A stretch of 64,000 nt of DNA from Nannocystis sp. (GTDB taxonomy: Bacteria; Myxococcota_A; Polyangia; Nannocystales; Nannocystaceae), in the NCBI RefSeq assembly GCF_016714285.1, contig NZ_JADJNN010000022.1, forward strand, positions 62,001 through 126,000. The letters run 5' to 3'. Below the pieces are notes generated by a model that was not told where the DNA came from, made no database searches, and saw only the letters and a program-made list of their open reading frames with translations. This document shows positions 32,046 to 40,340 of this stretch, one piece after another. Position numbers and translations under genes: made by a program. Every line of letters starts with the position of its first letter. Within the stretch, counting starts at the first letter, position 1.

Positions 32046-33041
32046 TCAGCGCACGAAGATTTGGCCAGCCCACCAGGGATAGAGGCCCTCATGGTTCTGC
32101 CCTATCTCCCCCCAGCCAATGCGCAGCAGGTCCGACTCCTTCCCGAGCTTGAAGGCGATCTCCTGCACCGGATAGGGCAGGACCTGGCCGTCGGAGAACG
32201 ACCCGAGCATCCCGCCGTCGTTGGCCCAATTGGCGAGGGGGCCATCGTCGTGTCCGTTTCCGAGGGAAAGAGCGCCGTCGGGGAAGTCATAGGCCTTCTC
32301 CCAGAGCACCTGCGGATAGTTGAGCTCGACATCGCCGAGCCCCTTGACCTCGTAGCCGCGCAGGAAGAAGGCGCCAAAGCTCGGGGGGAAGCTGATATCC
32401 CAGTAGTAGGCGAACGCATCGTTCACCTTGTCGGTGAACGGACGGCACTCGTCGTCGATGCCCTCGATCTGCGCCTTCTGGAGGGCCACGACGATGCTGT
32501 CGAGATGGCCATTGCAGGTGTCCTGGACCGAGAAGCCGGTCCACCCGCCCCCGTCCTTGTCCATGTCGCAGGTCACCTGCCAGGGCTCGCCGCTCCCCCT
32601 GGGGTCGACCTTGTAGGGCCCGCTCGGCGACATCGGCGCGAGCGCGAGGATCTCGGCGCAGCTCCTGGGAATCACGCAGCTCACGCAGCCGTCGTCGCTG
32701 GCCTGGTTGCCATCATCACACGCCTCGCCGCGATCGAGGAGGTGGTCCCCGCAAACGACGGGCGGAGGGCCCGTCGTGCCCGTGGTCTCACCGCTGGTGC
32801 CGGTCACACTCTCGCCGGCAGTCCCGGTCACGCTCTCGCCAGCAGTCCCGGTCCCCGTCGGGATCAAAGTCCCGCTGCTGCTCTCGGCGGTGCCGCTGCC
32901 CGCGAGCGTGGTCCCGCTGGCCCCGCCACCGCTCTGGCTCAGCTCGTCGTAGGCCGGGTTCAACTGGCAGCCCGCGCAGCACAGCAGCGACGAGGCCACG
33001 CGCGAGGCCCGGCCTCGCCACTCCCATTCATGCTCTGACAC
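32046..33041 (-). CDS. Fibrinogen-like-domain lipoprotein
   Basis: A 331-residue protein with an N-terminal lipobox-like segment (SLLCCAGC), a Ser/Thr/Gly linker with two TGTAGESV repeats, one Cys-rich repeat (CGDHLLDRGEACDDGN, the DUF4215 pattern) and a fibrinogen-related domain opening SCAEILALAPMSPSGPYKVD with the conserved CDMDKDGGGWT. These domains act as lectins or adhesins on the cell surface. The C-terminal calcium-site motif is degenerate. A second protein of this type is encoded at 52159-53181. The start is divergent from the SOUL gene. Confidence 0.85.
   Translation of the reverse strand: MSEHEWEWRGRASRVASSLLCCAGCQLNPAYDELSQSGGGASGTTLAGSGTAESSSGTLIPTGTGTAGESVTGTAGESVTGTSGETTGTTGPPPVVCGDHLLDRGEACDDGNQASDDGCVSCVIPRSCAEILALAPMSPSGPYKVDPRGSGEPWQVTCDMDKDGGGWTGFSVQDTCNGHLDSIVVALQKAQIEGIDDECRPFTDKVNDAFAYYWDISFPPSFGAFFLRGYEVKGLGDVELNYPQVLWEKAYDFPDGALSLGNGHDDGPLANWANDGGMLGSFSDGQVLPYPVQEIAFKLGKESDLLRIGWGEIGQNHEGLYPWWAGQIFVR
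32805..32855 (-). repeat. 24-bp tandem repeat in fibrinogen-like lipoprotein linker
   Basis: Two copies of a unit resembling GGTCACGCTCTCGCCAGCAGTCCC encode the TGTAGESV pairs of the linker. The length is a multiple of three. Confidence 0.7.
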
Positions 33042-33194
33042 CCCGTCATGCTAGCAATATCGTGTCGTCCGCGATGTGGCCCGCGAACGCATACCAGCGC
33101 GGCAGCGTCAGGGTCCGCCAGCGCCGTCCCCTCGGACGACAGCAGGCATCCGCGCAGCGCCTTGCACGACCGCCAAGTTCCCCTACGCTCGGGC

Positions 33195-33887
33195 ATGCCT
33201 CGTTTCACCCATCTGGCCGTCGCCGTTGGCATCCTCCTCGGACTCGGCGCGGTCATGGCCTCGGACGCCCTCGCAGACAGCAAGCTACTCGCCCGCGGAC
33301 GCAGCGAGCAGCCCGCCTTCACCCTCGTCGAGCGCGGCGCGGGCTTCGAGCTGCGGCGCTACGAGGCCCGCCTGGTCGCCGAGGTCGAGGTGAGCGGCGA
33401 CCCGGAGACCGCCAGCAACACCGGCTTTCGCCTGCTCGCCGGCTTTATCTTCGGCGGTAACACCCGCGCCGAGAAGGTCGCCATGACCAGCCCGGTCGAC
33501 ATGCGCGCCGCCGGCGAGCCCGAGAAGATCGCCATGACGGCCCCGGTCGATCGCCAGCGCCGCGGCGAACGCTGGGTCGTCACCTTCACCATGCCCAGCA
33601 AGTACACCCGCGAGACCCTCCCGCGCCCCAACGACGCCCGCGTCCAGATCCGCGATCTCCCGGCCGTGAGCTTCGCCGTGCGCCGCTTCTCGGGCGCCCC
33701 GGACGACGCCGAGGTGGCCAGCGAGGTCACGGCCCTGCGGGCGGCCCTCGCCCTCGCCGGCCACAGCGTCCGCGACACACCCGCGATCTTCTCGCGCTAC
33801 GACCCGCCGTGGACCCCCGCCTTCATGCGCCGCAACGAGGTCATGCTCGAGCTGACGCCGGACCCGGTCGCCGCCGCAACACGCTGA
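33195..33887 (+). CDS. Exported SOUL heme-binding family protein
   Basis: A 230-residue SOUL/HBP family protein. A cleavable signal peptide, LAVAVGILLGLGAVMASDALA, precedes the SOUL fold: FELRRYEARLVAEVEV, FRLLAGFIFGGN, VAMTSPVDMR, IAMTAPVDRQ, WVVTFTMPSKYT and the C-terminal NEVMLEL. SOUL proteins bind heme or tetrapyrroles through hydrophobic loops; export here suggests a periplasmic role. The ATG at 33195 gives the signal peptide. An earlier in-frame start at 33048 would prepend sequence without such features. Confidence 0.9.
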   Translation: MPRFTHLAVAVGILLGLGAVMASDALADSKLLARGRSEQPAFTLVERGAGFELRRYEARLVAEVEVSGDPETASNTGFRLLAGFIFGGNTRAEKVAMTSPVDMRAAGEPEKIAMTAPVDRQRRGERWVVTFTMPSKYTRETLPRPNDARVQIRDLPAVSFAVRRFSGAPDDAEVASEVTALRAALALAGHSVRDTPAIFSRYDPPWTPAFMRRNEVMLELTPDPVAAATR

Positions 33888-34122
33888 TGTCGCGGCCTCG
33901 GAGCGCGCTCACAGTGAGCATTGGCGTGCATCGCATGAGCCTCGTGAAGGGCAATCACACCATCGATTGTCGAATCGAGTCCTGAGACGAGTCGCCGCGG
34001 TCGAGGCCAGACGCCCGCGCAGGCGTGCCGGTGTTCTGAGCGTGCCGCGTTCGGGAAGGCGCCGGGCATGGCGGGCGATCGCGGCGTCTGGACAGGGCTC
34101 ACGTGGGCGGCGAGACTGGGTC

Positions 34123-34581
34123 ATGTCCGAGGTCTCTCGCTGGTATCCCTCGAAGGTCGACTGGTGGCTGGGCATCTTGCTGGCGATCGCGCCCGCGATG
34201 TGTGTTGTGAGCGTGGCGGTCACCGTCGCCGCCGGGGAAGGCATGGGGGCCGCGCTCGGCGGCGCAGGCTTCCTGGCGCTGATCTACCTGGGGCTGGTGT
34301 TCCCGATGCGCTACGGGATCTCTGACACGGCGATCGTCGTGCGCCACGGCCTGGTGCGCCAGAAGATCCCGCTGAAGGACATTCTCGAGGTGCGGCCGAC
34401 TCGCAGTCCGCTGAGCTCGCCGGCGCTGTCGCTCGATCGGCTGCACATCCGCTTCGGCGAGGGCTTCTTCAAGGCGGCGATGATCTCTCCGGCGGACAAG
34501 CAGGAGTTTCTTAGCGAGCTGGCGGCACGCGCTGGTCTGCAGCGGGACGGCGATCGACTGGTCCGCGCGCCGTCTCGCTGA
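34123..34581 (+). CDS. PH-domain-like membrane protein
   Basis: A 152-residue protein with two hydrophobic helices (about 16-36 and 45-63), followed by a small beta domain beginning YGISDTAIVVRHGLVRQKIPL. This is the bacterial PH-like (bPH/YdbT-type) pattern in which a membrane anchor carries a PH fold. The first 60 bases before the start and parts of the gene are duplicated with an internal deletion at 26794-26970. The 235 bases before the gene contain nothing else recognised. Confidence 0.8.
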   Translation: MSEVSRWYPSKVDWWLGILLAIAPAMCVVSVAVTVAAGEGMGAALGGAGFLALIYLGLVFPMRYGISDTAIVVRHGLVRQKIPLKDILEVRPTRSPLSSPALSLDRLHIRFGEGFFKAAMISPADKQEFLSELAARAGLQRDGDRLVRAPSR

Positions 34582-34592
34582 TCGCGGCGTGG

Positions 34593-35705
34593 TTAGCCTG
34601 GCGGCTCGAATTCCTTGCAGGCGGTGTCGATGACGCTGACGGCGGCGTCGAAGAAGGGGGCGTAGTCGAGGCTGCAGATCGGCGCCCAGCTGCCGTAGGT
34701 GAAGGATTCGGCGAAGGTGCGCAGGCGGGGGGAGGCCTCGGCCTGGCCGTCGGTGCAGGTGGGGTTTGGCTGGTCGTTGTCGCCGATGAGGCCGAGGACG
34801 ACGATCGAGGACTCGGCGCCCTTCTTGGCGGCGACCAGGCCGGCTTGCCAGCCCGGGGGGCTGCCCTTCGATTCGACGTCGTCCTCCTCGTCGGTGATGA
34901 AGGTGACGACCAGGAGGGCGTCGTTGCGCAGGAAGCCCTCGTTGCAGGCGGCCGGGACGTTGAGGGTGGAGACGGCGGCGATCATCGCCTCCATGGGGCG
35001 CTCGCTGCCGTCGCCGTTGGTGCCGACCTTGGCGACGCACTCGAAGGCCTTGCTGAGGTTCGGCTGGCCGTCGACCATGTAGCGGTCGTCGCCGACGATG
35101 CCGCAGGCCTCGCCCTTGGGGTTCTGGATCAGGCCGGCGCCGAGGGTCGCGTCGCAGCCCTCGGGGGTCGGCAGCATGTTGCAGGGGTAGCCCTGGCAGT
35201 TGGGCAAAAGGGTGCAGAGGACCAGGCACTCCTGCAGGAACGAGCTGCCGGCGTCGGTGTCGATCACCATGATGTGATAGTCCTTGGCCTTCACGGTGTT
35301 CTGGATCGAGGTGATGAAGCCGTCGAAGCTGGTGGCGAGGCTCTGCTGCTCGTCCTCCATCGAGCCGGAGTTGTCGACCACGAACAGGAAGTCGATCTTC
35401 TGGCAGCCCGCGACGGGCTCGCCGGTGTCGGGGTCGACGCCGCCGGTGTCCTTGCCGACGTCGAACTTCGGGCCCGCGGTCGGGTCGGCGCTGGTGTTCG
35501 CGCCCGAGTTGCTGTCGGTCGCGCTGTCGGTCACGTCGGCGCTCGAGGTCGGCGCGGCGGTGTCCGTGGTGTCGCCCGGGGCGGTCACGGTGATGCTCGC
35601 GGCGCTCGCGGCCGAGGTGGTGGTGACGGTGTCGCGGCTCCCCGAATCGCCGCAGGCGAGGAGGAGCAGCGCGGCGCAGGTGCAGGGGAGGGGGCGCATG
35701 ACCAT
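34593..35705 (-). CDS. Von Willebrand factor A-domain lipoprotein
   Basis: A 370-residue lipoprotein (CAALLLLACGDSG lipobox), with ATG at 35705 or 35699. A Thr/Ser/Ala linker of about 80 residues is followed by a VWA domain. The MIDAS motif is DNSGSMEDEQQS, with later Thr/Asp ligands in NGDGSERPMEAM and FITDEEDD. Several Cys pairs (CLVLCTLLPNCQGYPC) suggest an extracytoplasmic disulfide-bonded insert. VWA proteins mediate metal-dependent protein binding at the cell surface. It is convergent with the PH-domain gene, 11 bases away. Confidence 0.88.
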   Translation of the reverse strand: MVMRPLPCTCAALLLLACGDSGSRDTVTTTSAASAASITVTAPGDTTDTAAPTSSADVTDSATDSNSGANTSADPTAGPKFDVGKDTGGVDPDTGEPVAGCQKIDFLFVVDNSGSMEDEQQSLATSFDGFITSIQNTVKAKDYHIMVIDTDAGSSFLQECLVLCTLLPNCQGYPCNMLPTPEGCDATLGAGLIQNPKGEACGIVGDDRYMVDGQPNLSKAFECVAKVGTNGDGSERPMEAMIAAVSTLNVPAACNEGFLRNDALLVVTFITDEEDDVESKGSPPGWQAGLVAAKKGAESSIVVLGLIGDNDQPNPTCTDGQAEASPRLRTFAESFTYGSWAPICSLDYAPFFDAAVSVIDTACKEFEPPG

Positions 35706-35807
35706 CCCACGGTACACAGGGGGGGCGCGGGATGGCAACCGGGAACGGGCGTGCTCTTCCGGTGAGGAGGCGGCCAGGCGGGACGCTCCGGGTGTAGGGT
35801 TTGCGGG

Positions 35808-36500
35808 ATGGCCATGACGCTCGACGAGGTGGTTCGCACCTGCCATTTCGCGGCGGGCAGCGTGGCGCTGGCGACCTTCGCTATCCCGCTGGTGGCGCGC
35901 AAGGGTGGGCCGCTGCACCGGCGGGTTGGCTGGGTCTACGCGTCGGCGATGTGGCTGGCGGCGGTGAGCGCCTGGGTGACCTGCGGCTTTCGCCTCCGTG
36001 ATGACGATCCGGGGAACGATCTAGGGGCGCTGTTTCTGCTGTTTGTGGGGGTGCTCGCGGCGAACGCTGCTTTCGTGGGGATCCGTGTGCTGCGGAGCAA
36101 GGGACGGACGGGGCGGCACGGCAAGGCCATCGACCTGGCGGGGCCGCTGCTGCTGCTGCTCGGCAGCGTGGGCATGGCGGGGCTCGGGGTGCAGCGCAGC
36201 GCGCTGCTGCTGGTCGCGTTCGCGGGGCTCGGCGGGCTGCTCTCGGTCGGGCAGCTGCGGTTTTGGTTGCGTCCGCCGGTGACCCGGATGGACTGGTGGT
36301 ACGAGCATATGGTGAATATGCTGACGGCTTGTATTGCGACGGTCACGGCGTTTCTTGTCGTTAACATCTCGCGTCTGGGGCTGCAGGAGTATTCGCTGTA
36401 TGTGTGGCTGGCGCCGGGGGTGCTCGGCGGGGTGGGGATATCGTTGTGGGAGCGGTACTATCGGCGTAAGTTCGCGGCGCGTGGCATGACAGAGCATTGA
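35808..36500 (+). CDS. Polytopic membrane protein (DUF2306-like)
   Basis: A 230-residue integral membrane protein with about seven hydrophobic segments. The sequence GPLHRRVGWVYASAMW and the later RMDWWYEHM place conserved His/Trp residues in the positions typical of the DUF2306 family of unknown function. A second conserved patch is GRHGKAIDLAGP. Its start faces the VWA lipoprotein gene 102 bases away. The 227 bases after it hold no gene I can support. Confidence 0.8.
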   Translation: MAMTLDEVVRTCHFAAGSVALATFAIPLVARKGGPLHRRVGWVYASAMWLAAVSAWVTCGFRLRDDDPGNDLGALFLLFVGVLAANAAFVGIRVLRSKGRTGRHGKAIDLAGPLLLLLGSVGMAGLGVQRSALLLVAFAGLGGLLSVGQLRFWLRPPVTRMDWWYEHMVNMLTACIATVTAFLVVNISRLGLQEYSLYVWLAPGVLGGVGISLWERYYRRKFAARGMTEH

Positions 36501-36613
36501 GTGATCGAACGATCGGTGGTGCGGGGGACGTCGCACGGGCCGGTGCGGTCCGGCTTGGCGCTCGCGTAGGCTCGAGAAGCCGGAGGGCTGGAGGGCCTCT
36601 CTGGTGTCGGTGC

Positions 36614-36633
36614 TTCACGTGGGTCGACGGCGG
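36614..36633. repeat. 20-base exact repeat of a MYXO-CTERM gene tail
   Basis: TTCACGTGGGTCGACGGCGG occurs here and again at 37541-37560, where it encodes the terminal RRRPT-stop of the MYXO-CTERM-like protein on the minus strand. Here the same strand and frame also reads RRRPT-stop but has no coding sequence upstream. It may be a relic of recombination between gene ends. Confidence 0.7.
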
Positions 36634-36727
36634 TGGCGGGGCGGGGCGCAGGGCGTGGGCGCTCTGCGGCGCAGGCATTTCGCAGCGAGACGTGAGGAGG
36701 GGGTGAAGGAGGGCCGGCGGGGCGACT

Positions 36728-37489
36728 ATGATGCCGCGCATGTGCAAGCGAGCCTCGCGGGTCAGCCTCGGCGCCCTGGTGGTCTGGAGCGCCTGCGGGC
36801 CGGCGCCGGCGCCCGAGCGAGCGGCGCCTGCGGCCGCCCCGGAGGGCCCGGCATCGCCGGCCGATGCCCGGCGCTGCAAGCCCGCGCCGGGCACCACTGG
36901 ATCGCCGAGCACGATCGAGGAGGCGGTCGCGCTGGCCAACGGACTCCCCTTTCCGGTGACCGCCGAGTGCTTCATCGAGGCCCTCGATCGCCCGCTGCGG
37001 ATCGAGGCGACGAGCAGCCGCGAGAGCCTGCAGAGGGCCGAGGGCGAGCGCAGCCCGCGGGTGTTCATCTGGGGCGCGGACTCCCTGGTGATCTCGGTCG
37101 TCCTCGACGGTCCGGCGCGGGACCTCATCGAGTTCGGCCACTTCGTCGGGCCTCGCCGGACGATCAAGGGAGAGCTCGAGTTCCCCCTGACCGCGCCGGT
37201 GTCGACGGCGGCCGCCCTCGATCGGGTTCGCAACCCCGAGTACCCCCGGATCACCCGCTGCTTCGTCTGTCACGATCGCGAGGAGGATGAGCCGGGCGTA
37301 CCTGGCGGCCGCTCCTCGCTGGCCCTGCGCCCGCGCGCGTCGACCCTCGTCGACGTCGCCACGCTGCGCGCCGAGCTGGAGCGCTGCGACGCGGGGACCG
37401 AGCCCGCGCGCTGCCGCTGGCTCGCGGCCCTCTTCACCCACGGCCCGGTCGAGCGTCGCGCCTTCGATGCCGATCTGCCGGTGTTTTAG
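36728..37489 (+). CDS. Lipoprotein with single CxxCH motif
   Basis: A 253-residue lipoprotein (VSLGALVVWSAC lipobox) with an Ala/Pro-rich linker. The body contains NGLPFPVTAECFIEAL and a single heme-attachment-like motif CFVCHD near 180, plus a later CDAG...CRW pair. It could carry a c-type heme, or the Cys may form disulfides. The start is the first of two adjacent ATGs (36728, 36731). Another CxxCH lipoprotein is encoded at 38430, and the pair may belong to one electron-transfer function, though no oxidase genes are near. Confidence 0.7.
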   Translation: MMPRMCKRASRVSLGALVVWSACGPAPAPERAAPAAAPEGPASPADARRCKPAPGTTGSPSTIEEAVALANGLPFPVTAECFIEALDRPLRIEATSSRESLQRAEGERSPRVFIWGADSLVISVVLDGPARDLIEFGHFVGPRRTIKGELEFPLTAPVSTAAALDRVRNPEYPRITRCFVCHDREEDEPGVPGGRSSLALRPRASTLVDVATLRAELERCDAGTEPARCRWLAALFTHGPVERRAFDADLPVF

Positions 37490-37501
37490 CGGAGCTGCGA
37501 T

Positions 37502-37518
37502 CTCGGCTTCTTGCCGAG
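37502..37518. terminator. Hairpin between convergent genes
   Basis: CTCGGC, TTCTT loop, GCCGAG: a six-base stem in the 52-base gap between the CxxCH lipoprotein gene and the MYXO-CTERM-like gene. No T-run flanks it. Its position suits a bidirectional transcription end. Confidence 0.35.
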
Positions 37519-37541
37519 GCGTCGGGCCAGCGACGAGTGAT

Positions 37542-38267
37542 TCACGTGGGTCGACGGCGGCGCGGCGCGGCGAGCAGCAATACCAGCAAGCTGCTCGCGG
37601 GCCCGCCGAGGTCGCCGCTCGTGCAGCCACAGCCAGCGGTGGTGGGCGTGCTCGCCGGGGCTGCTGGCGGCGGCGCGGGCGGTGTGGCGGGCGTGGGCGG
37701 TGTGGCGGGCGTGGGCGGTGCGGCTGGCGTGGGCGGCGTGGGCGGTGCCTGGATATCCGCGGCGGTCGGGATCGTGGCCTTCGCGTCGACGACCTTGCGA
37801 TCTGCGTCGAGGTACTCCGTGGTGACCAGGGTCGCCTGGCAGCCCTTGTCGGCGAAGGCGACGCGGTAGGTCCAGCGGATCTCGGCGGCGAGGAGGGTGT
37901 CGGAGATCGTGCGGATGCCGTCGAAGGTCGGGGCGCAGACCGCCCCGGACTCGACCAGCTTCTGCGCCTTCTCGCGGTCAAGCGCCTCGCGCAGCTCGGC
38001 GAGCTTGCCGGCGTCCTTGGCGGAGATCATCCGCAGCTGCATCGCCCCGGCCATCGGGTGCCACTCGATCGCCTGGTCCTCGCCGGGCTTGATGATGTCG
38101 GCGCCGCGGAAGGTGTTGGCGAGCACCAGGAGCTTGCCCGCGGGTACCTCGGCGTCGACGTGGATCGACAGCTTCACGCCCTTCTCGCCGGGGCCCAGCA
38201 TGTCGGCGTGGGCGTGACCCCCGGCGAGGAACACAGCCAGGGTGACGATCAGAGGGGAGGCTCGCAT
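37542..38267 (-). CDS. Exported protein with MYXO-CTERM-like sorting tail
   Basis: A 241-residue protein with a signal peptide (LIVTLAVFLAGGHAHA), a beta-rich body (KLLVLANTFRGADII, RWTYRVAFADKGCQAT), a Pro/Thr/Ala repeat linker (PPTPATPPTPATPPAPP) and a C-terminus of GCGC, hydrophobic SSLLVLLLAA, then RRRRPT. That tripartite tail is the MYXO-CTERM pattern, by which myxobacterial proteins are anchored and surface-sorted through the Cys. The function of the body is unknown. It is divergent from the CxxCH lipoprotein gene at 38430. Confidence 0.8.
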   Translation of the reverse strand: MRASPLIVTLAVFLAGGHAHADMLGPGEKGVKLSIHVDAEVPAGKLLVLANTFRGADIIKPGEDQAIEWHPMAGAMQLRMISAKDAGKLAELREALDREKAQKLVESGAVCAPTFDGIRTISDTLLAAEIRWTYRVAFADKGCQATLVTTEYLDADRKVVDAKATIPTAADIQAPPTPPTPAAPPTPATPPTPATPPAPPPAAPASTPTTAGCGCTSGDLGGPASSLLVLLLAAPRRRRPT

Positions 38268-38429
38268 CGGCCCGCACGGTAACACGGCGGGCAATTCCCA
38301 TGCACGTCCCGGCGATCGCCCGGCGGACCGGATCCCGTGGGGGGCTTGTCCCGGTGCGACGGGGTGTCGCAGCCGCGCGCGCGGGGTCGGGGGCGCCGCG
38401 AACTCGGGCATGGTGGGGCCGTGCAGCGC

Positions 38430-38816
38430 ATGCATTCGATGGTTCGCCTCCTCGCCCTGTGTCCGGTCCTGTGGTTCGCCGCGTGCGAGGAGGAGGGCGA
38501 CGAGGACGGGCCGCCGTCGGGCGCGGTGTGCCCCGAGACCTCGACGCTGACCTGGGACAACTTCGGCAAGCCGTTCATGACGAACTACTGCACGCGCTGC
38601 CACAGCACGGCGCTGACGGGGTCGGCGCGGCAGGGTGCGCCGAACGATCACAACTTCGACAGCGCGGCGCTGGTGCGCGAGGAGATCGAGCACACGGACG
38701 AGCAGGCGGCGGCGGGACCGGACGCGGTCAACACGCTGATGCCGATCGGTGCGCCGACGCCGAGCGAGGACGAGCGGCGTCAGCTCGGTGAGTGGCTCGC
38801 ATGCGGCGCGCCGTGA
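38430..38816 (+). CDS. Small cytochrome-c-like lipoprotein
   Basis: A 128-residue lipoprotein. RLLALCPVLWFAAC gives the signal and lipid-anchored Cys. The mature part reads WDNFGKPFMTNYCTRCHS, a CxxCH heme motif preceded by the typical aromatic helix, and ends with LMPIGAPTPSEDERRQLGEWLACG, a cytochrome-c-like pattern with a candidate axial Met. It is probably a periplasmic electron carrier or a fused heme-sensor fragment. The gene overlaps the next by 16 bases, so the two are coupled. Confidence 0.8.
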   Translation: MHSMVRLLALCPVLWFAACEEEGDEDGPPSGAVCPETSTLTWDNFGKPFMTNYCTRCHSTALTGSARQGAPNDHNFDSAALVREEIEHTDEQAAAGPDAVNTLMPIGAPTPSEDERRQLGEWLACGAP

Positions 38817-39661
38817 TCGCGGGGCTGCGGGTGCTCGCCGGGTTGCTGGTGCTCGTGGCCCGGCCGGCGGCGGCGTCGCAGCAGTGTCATCCGCTCGCGG
38901 GCAGCGTGTGGAGAAATCCCGGGCTGCTGGCCGGGGTGCGGCTCGACGCGGCGGGGTATCGTAATACCAGCTACGAGGGCGACTACCAGGGGGTGGCGCC
39001 GACCCTGGGCTTCAATCACGCGAAGTTCGCGTTGATGGCCCTGTTGCCCGGATATCGCCTGACCCGCAATGGTCGCGTGGGCTACGGGCTCGGCGACCTG
39101 GCGCTGGCGCTGCGGGCCCCGGTGCCGGCTTTTGCGACGCAGACGGTCACGGCGGGCTTCGGCGTGGCGGTGACGCTGCCGACGGGCAAGGCCGGGGACG
39201 ACCTCGGGATGGGGCACGTTATGCTGATGCCCGAGTTTTGGTTCGCGCACGAGCAGGGGCGGGTGCACGTGGTCGGGACCGTGGGCTTCGCGCGGGCGCT
39301 GGCGACGGCCGGCGGGAGTCATCACAATCACGGGCCGCGGCCGATCGTCAATCCGATGAACCTGGCCGAGATTGACGCCTCGCTCAACGCCTTCGTGCGC
39401 GTGCACGACAAGCTGTGGCTCAAGGCTGGTATGTTCGGGGCGCTGCCGGTCGGCGCGGTCAATACCAATGGTGTGACTCGCGTCATCGCTGGCAGCGGGG
39501 TGGTCGTCGCGGTCCGGGGCCTCGAGCTGAGCGCCGAGCTGCAGGCGCCGCTGACGGGGTCGCCGTTCCTGGCGCGCGGGGTGCTGCAGGTCGCGTATCG
39601 CTTCGAGATCCGGGGCAAGCGTTCGCGGCATTCGCATCAGCATGGTTCGTCGGCGCAGTGA
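38801..39661 (+). CDS. Outer-membrane beta-barrel protein
   Basis: A 286-residue exported protein. The signal peptide VIAGLRVLAGLLVLVARPAAA is followed by alternating hydrophobic strands (FGVAVTLPTGKAGDDLGMG, HVVGTVGFARAL, KLWLKAGMFGALPVG) as in outer-membrane transporter-like barrels. A His-rich tail (RHSHQHG) could bind metal. It overlaps the cytochrome-like lipoprotein gene by 16 bases, suggesting the two act together in the envelope, possibly in metal or redox handling. Confidence 0.75.
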   Translation: MRRAVIAGLRVLAGLLVLVARPAAASQQCHPLAGSVWRNPGLLAGVRLDAAGYRNTSYEGDYQGVAPTLGFNHAKFALMALLPGYRLTRNGRVGYGLGDLALALRAPVPAFATQTVTAGFGVAVTLPTGKAGDDLGMGHVMLMPEFWFAHEQGRVHVVGTVGFARALATAGGSHHNHGPRPIVNPMNLAEIDASLNAFVRVHDKLWLKAGMFGALPVGAVNTNGVTRVIAGSGVVVAVRGLELSAELQAPLTGSPFLARGVLQVAYRFEIRGKRSRHSHQHGSSAQ

Positions 39662-39755
39662 GCGGGCCTCAACGGCGGACGAGGGCGATCGTGAGCTTCG
39701 GCGGCGCGCGGAGGCGCGCGGAGACCGAAGATCGGCGTGATGCGTCCGTTGCGGC

Positions 39756-40331
39756 ATGTCCAGAGATACCGCGTTCATCGGGTTTGTCCTGCTCGTCGTC
39801 GGGTGCGCGGATCTTGGCGCCAGTGAGCGCTGCGATGCCGTGGACGCTGCGTCGGTCGTGAGCTCGTCGGTCGCTCCGGGGGTGGACACGCAGGCGGGGC
39901 CGGGGCGGCTCGACGCGAGCATGGGCTTCGCGGAGGCGCCGATCGGTCGGCCGCGGCCCGCGGTGCACTACAGCGAATCGACCTCGTTCGCCGACGGCAT
40001 CATCAATCGCCACAGCACGGCGGACTTCCATACCTTCGCCGGCCTCCCGATCGCCGGGACGGACGTGTTCGAGGGGTGCTGCGGGGGCGTGGTGGAGCGG
40101 GTCCACGTGTACTTCGATACCGCCGCGATCGGGTCGAACGCGGCCCTGCTGGCGCGGCTGACCGAGATGTACGGGCCGGGCGCCCGCTACGAGGCGTGGG
40201 AGGGGCGCACGGGCTATCGCTTCACGGGCAAGCTGATCGAGCTGCGGTCTATCGAGTATGCCGGGCGCGACGGCTTCGTGAAGCTCGTGTTCACGCGGGT
40301 CGCGGAAGGCGACGGGCTCGACAATGCGTAG
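39756..40331 (+). CDS. Lipoprotein of unknown function
   Basis: A 191-residue lipoprotein with lipobox FVLLVVGC and a body ending in an alpha/beta domain: VERVHVYFDTAA, ALLARLTEMYGPG, YEAWEGRTGYRFTGKLIEL, GFVKLVFTRVAEGD. The last third resembles small periplasmic domains in which a strand and helix pair measures a ligand, but I cannot name a family. It follows the barrel gene by 94 bases on the same strand. Confidence 0.7.
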   Translation: MSRDTAFIGFVLLVVGCADLGASERCDAVDAASVVSSSVAPGVDTQAGPGRLDASMGFAEAPIGRPRPAVHYSESTSFADGIINRHSTADFHTFAGLPIAGTDVFEGCCGGVVERVHVYFDTAAIGSNAALLARLTEMYGPGARYEAWEGRTGYRFTGKLIELRSIEYAGRDGFVKLVFTRVAEGDGLDNA

Positions 40332-40340
40332 CGTCTGCGC

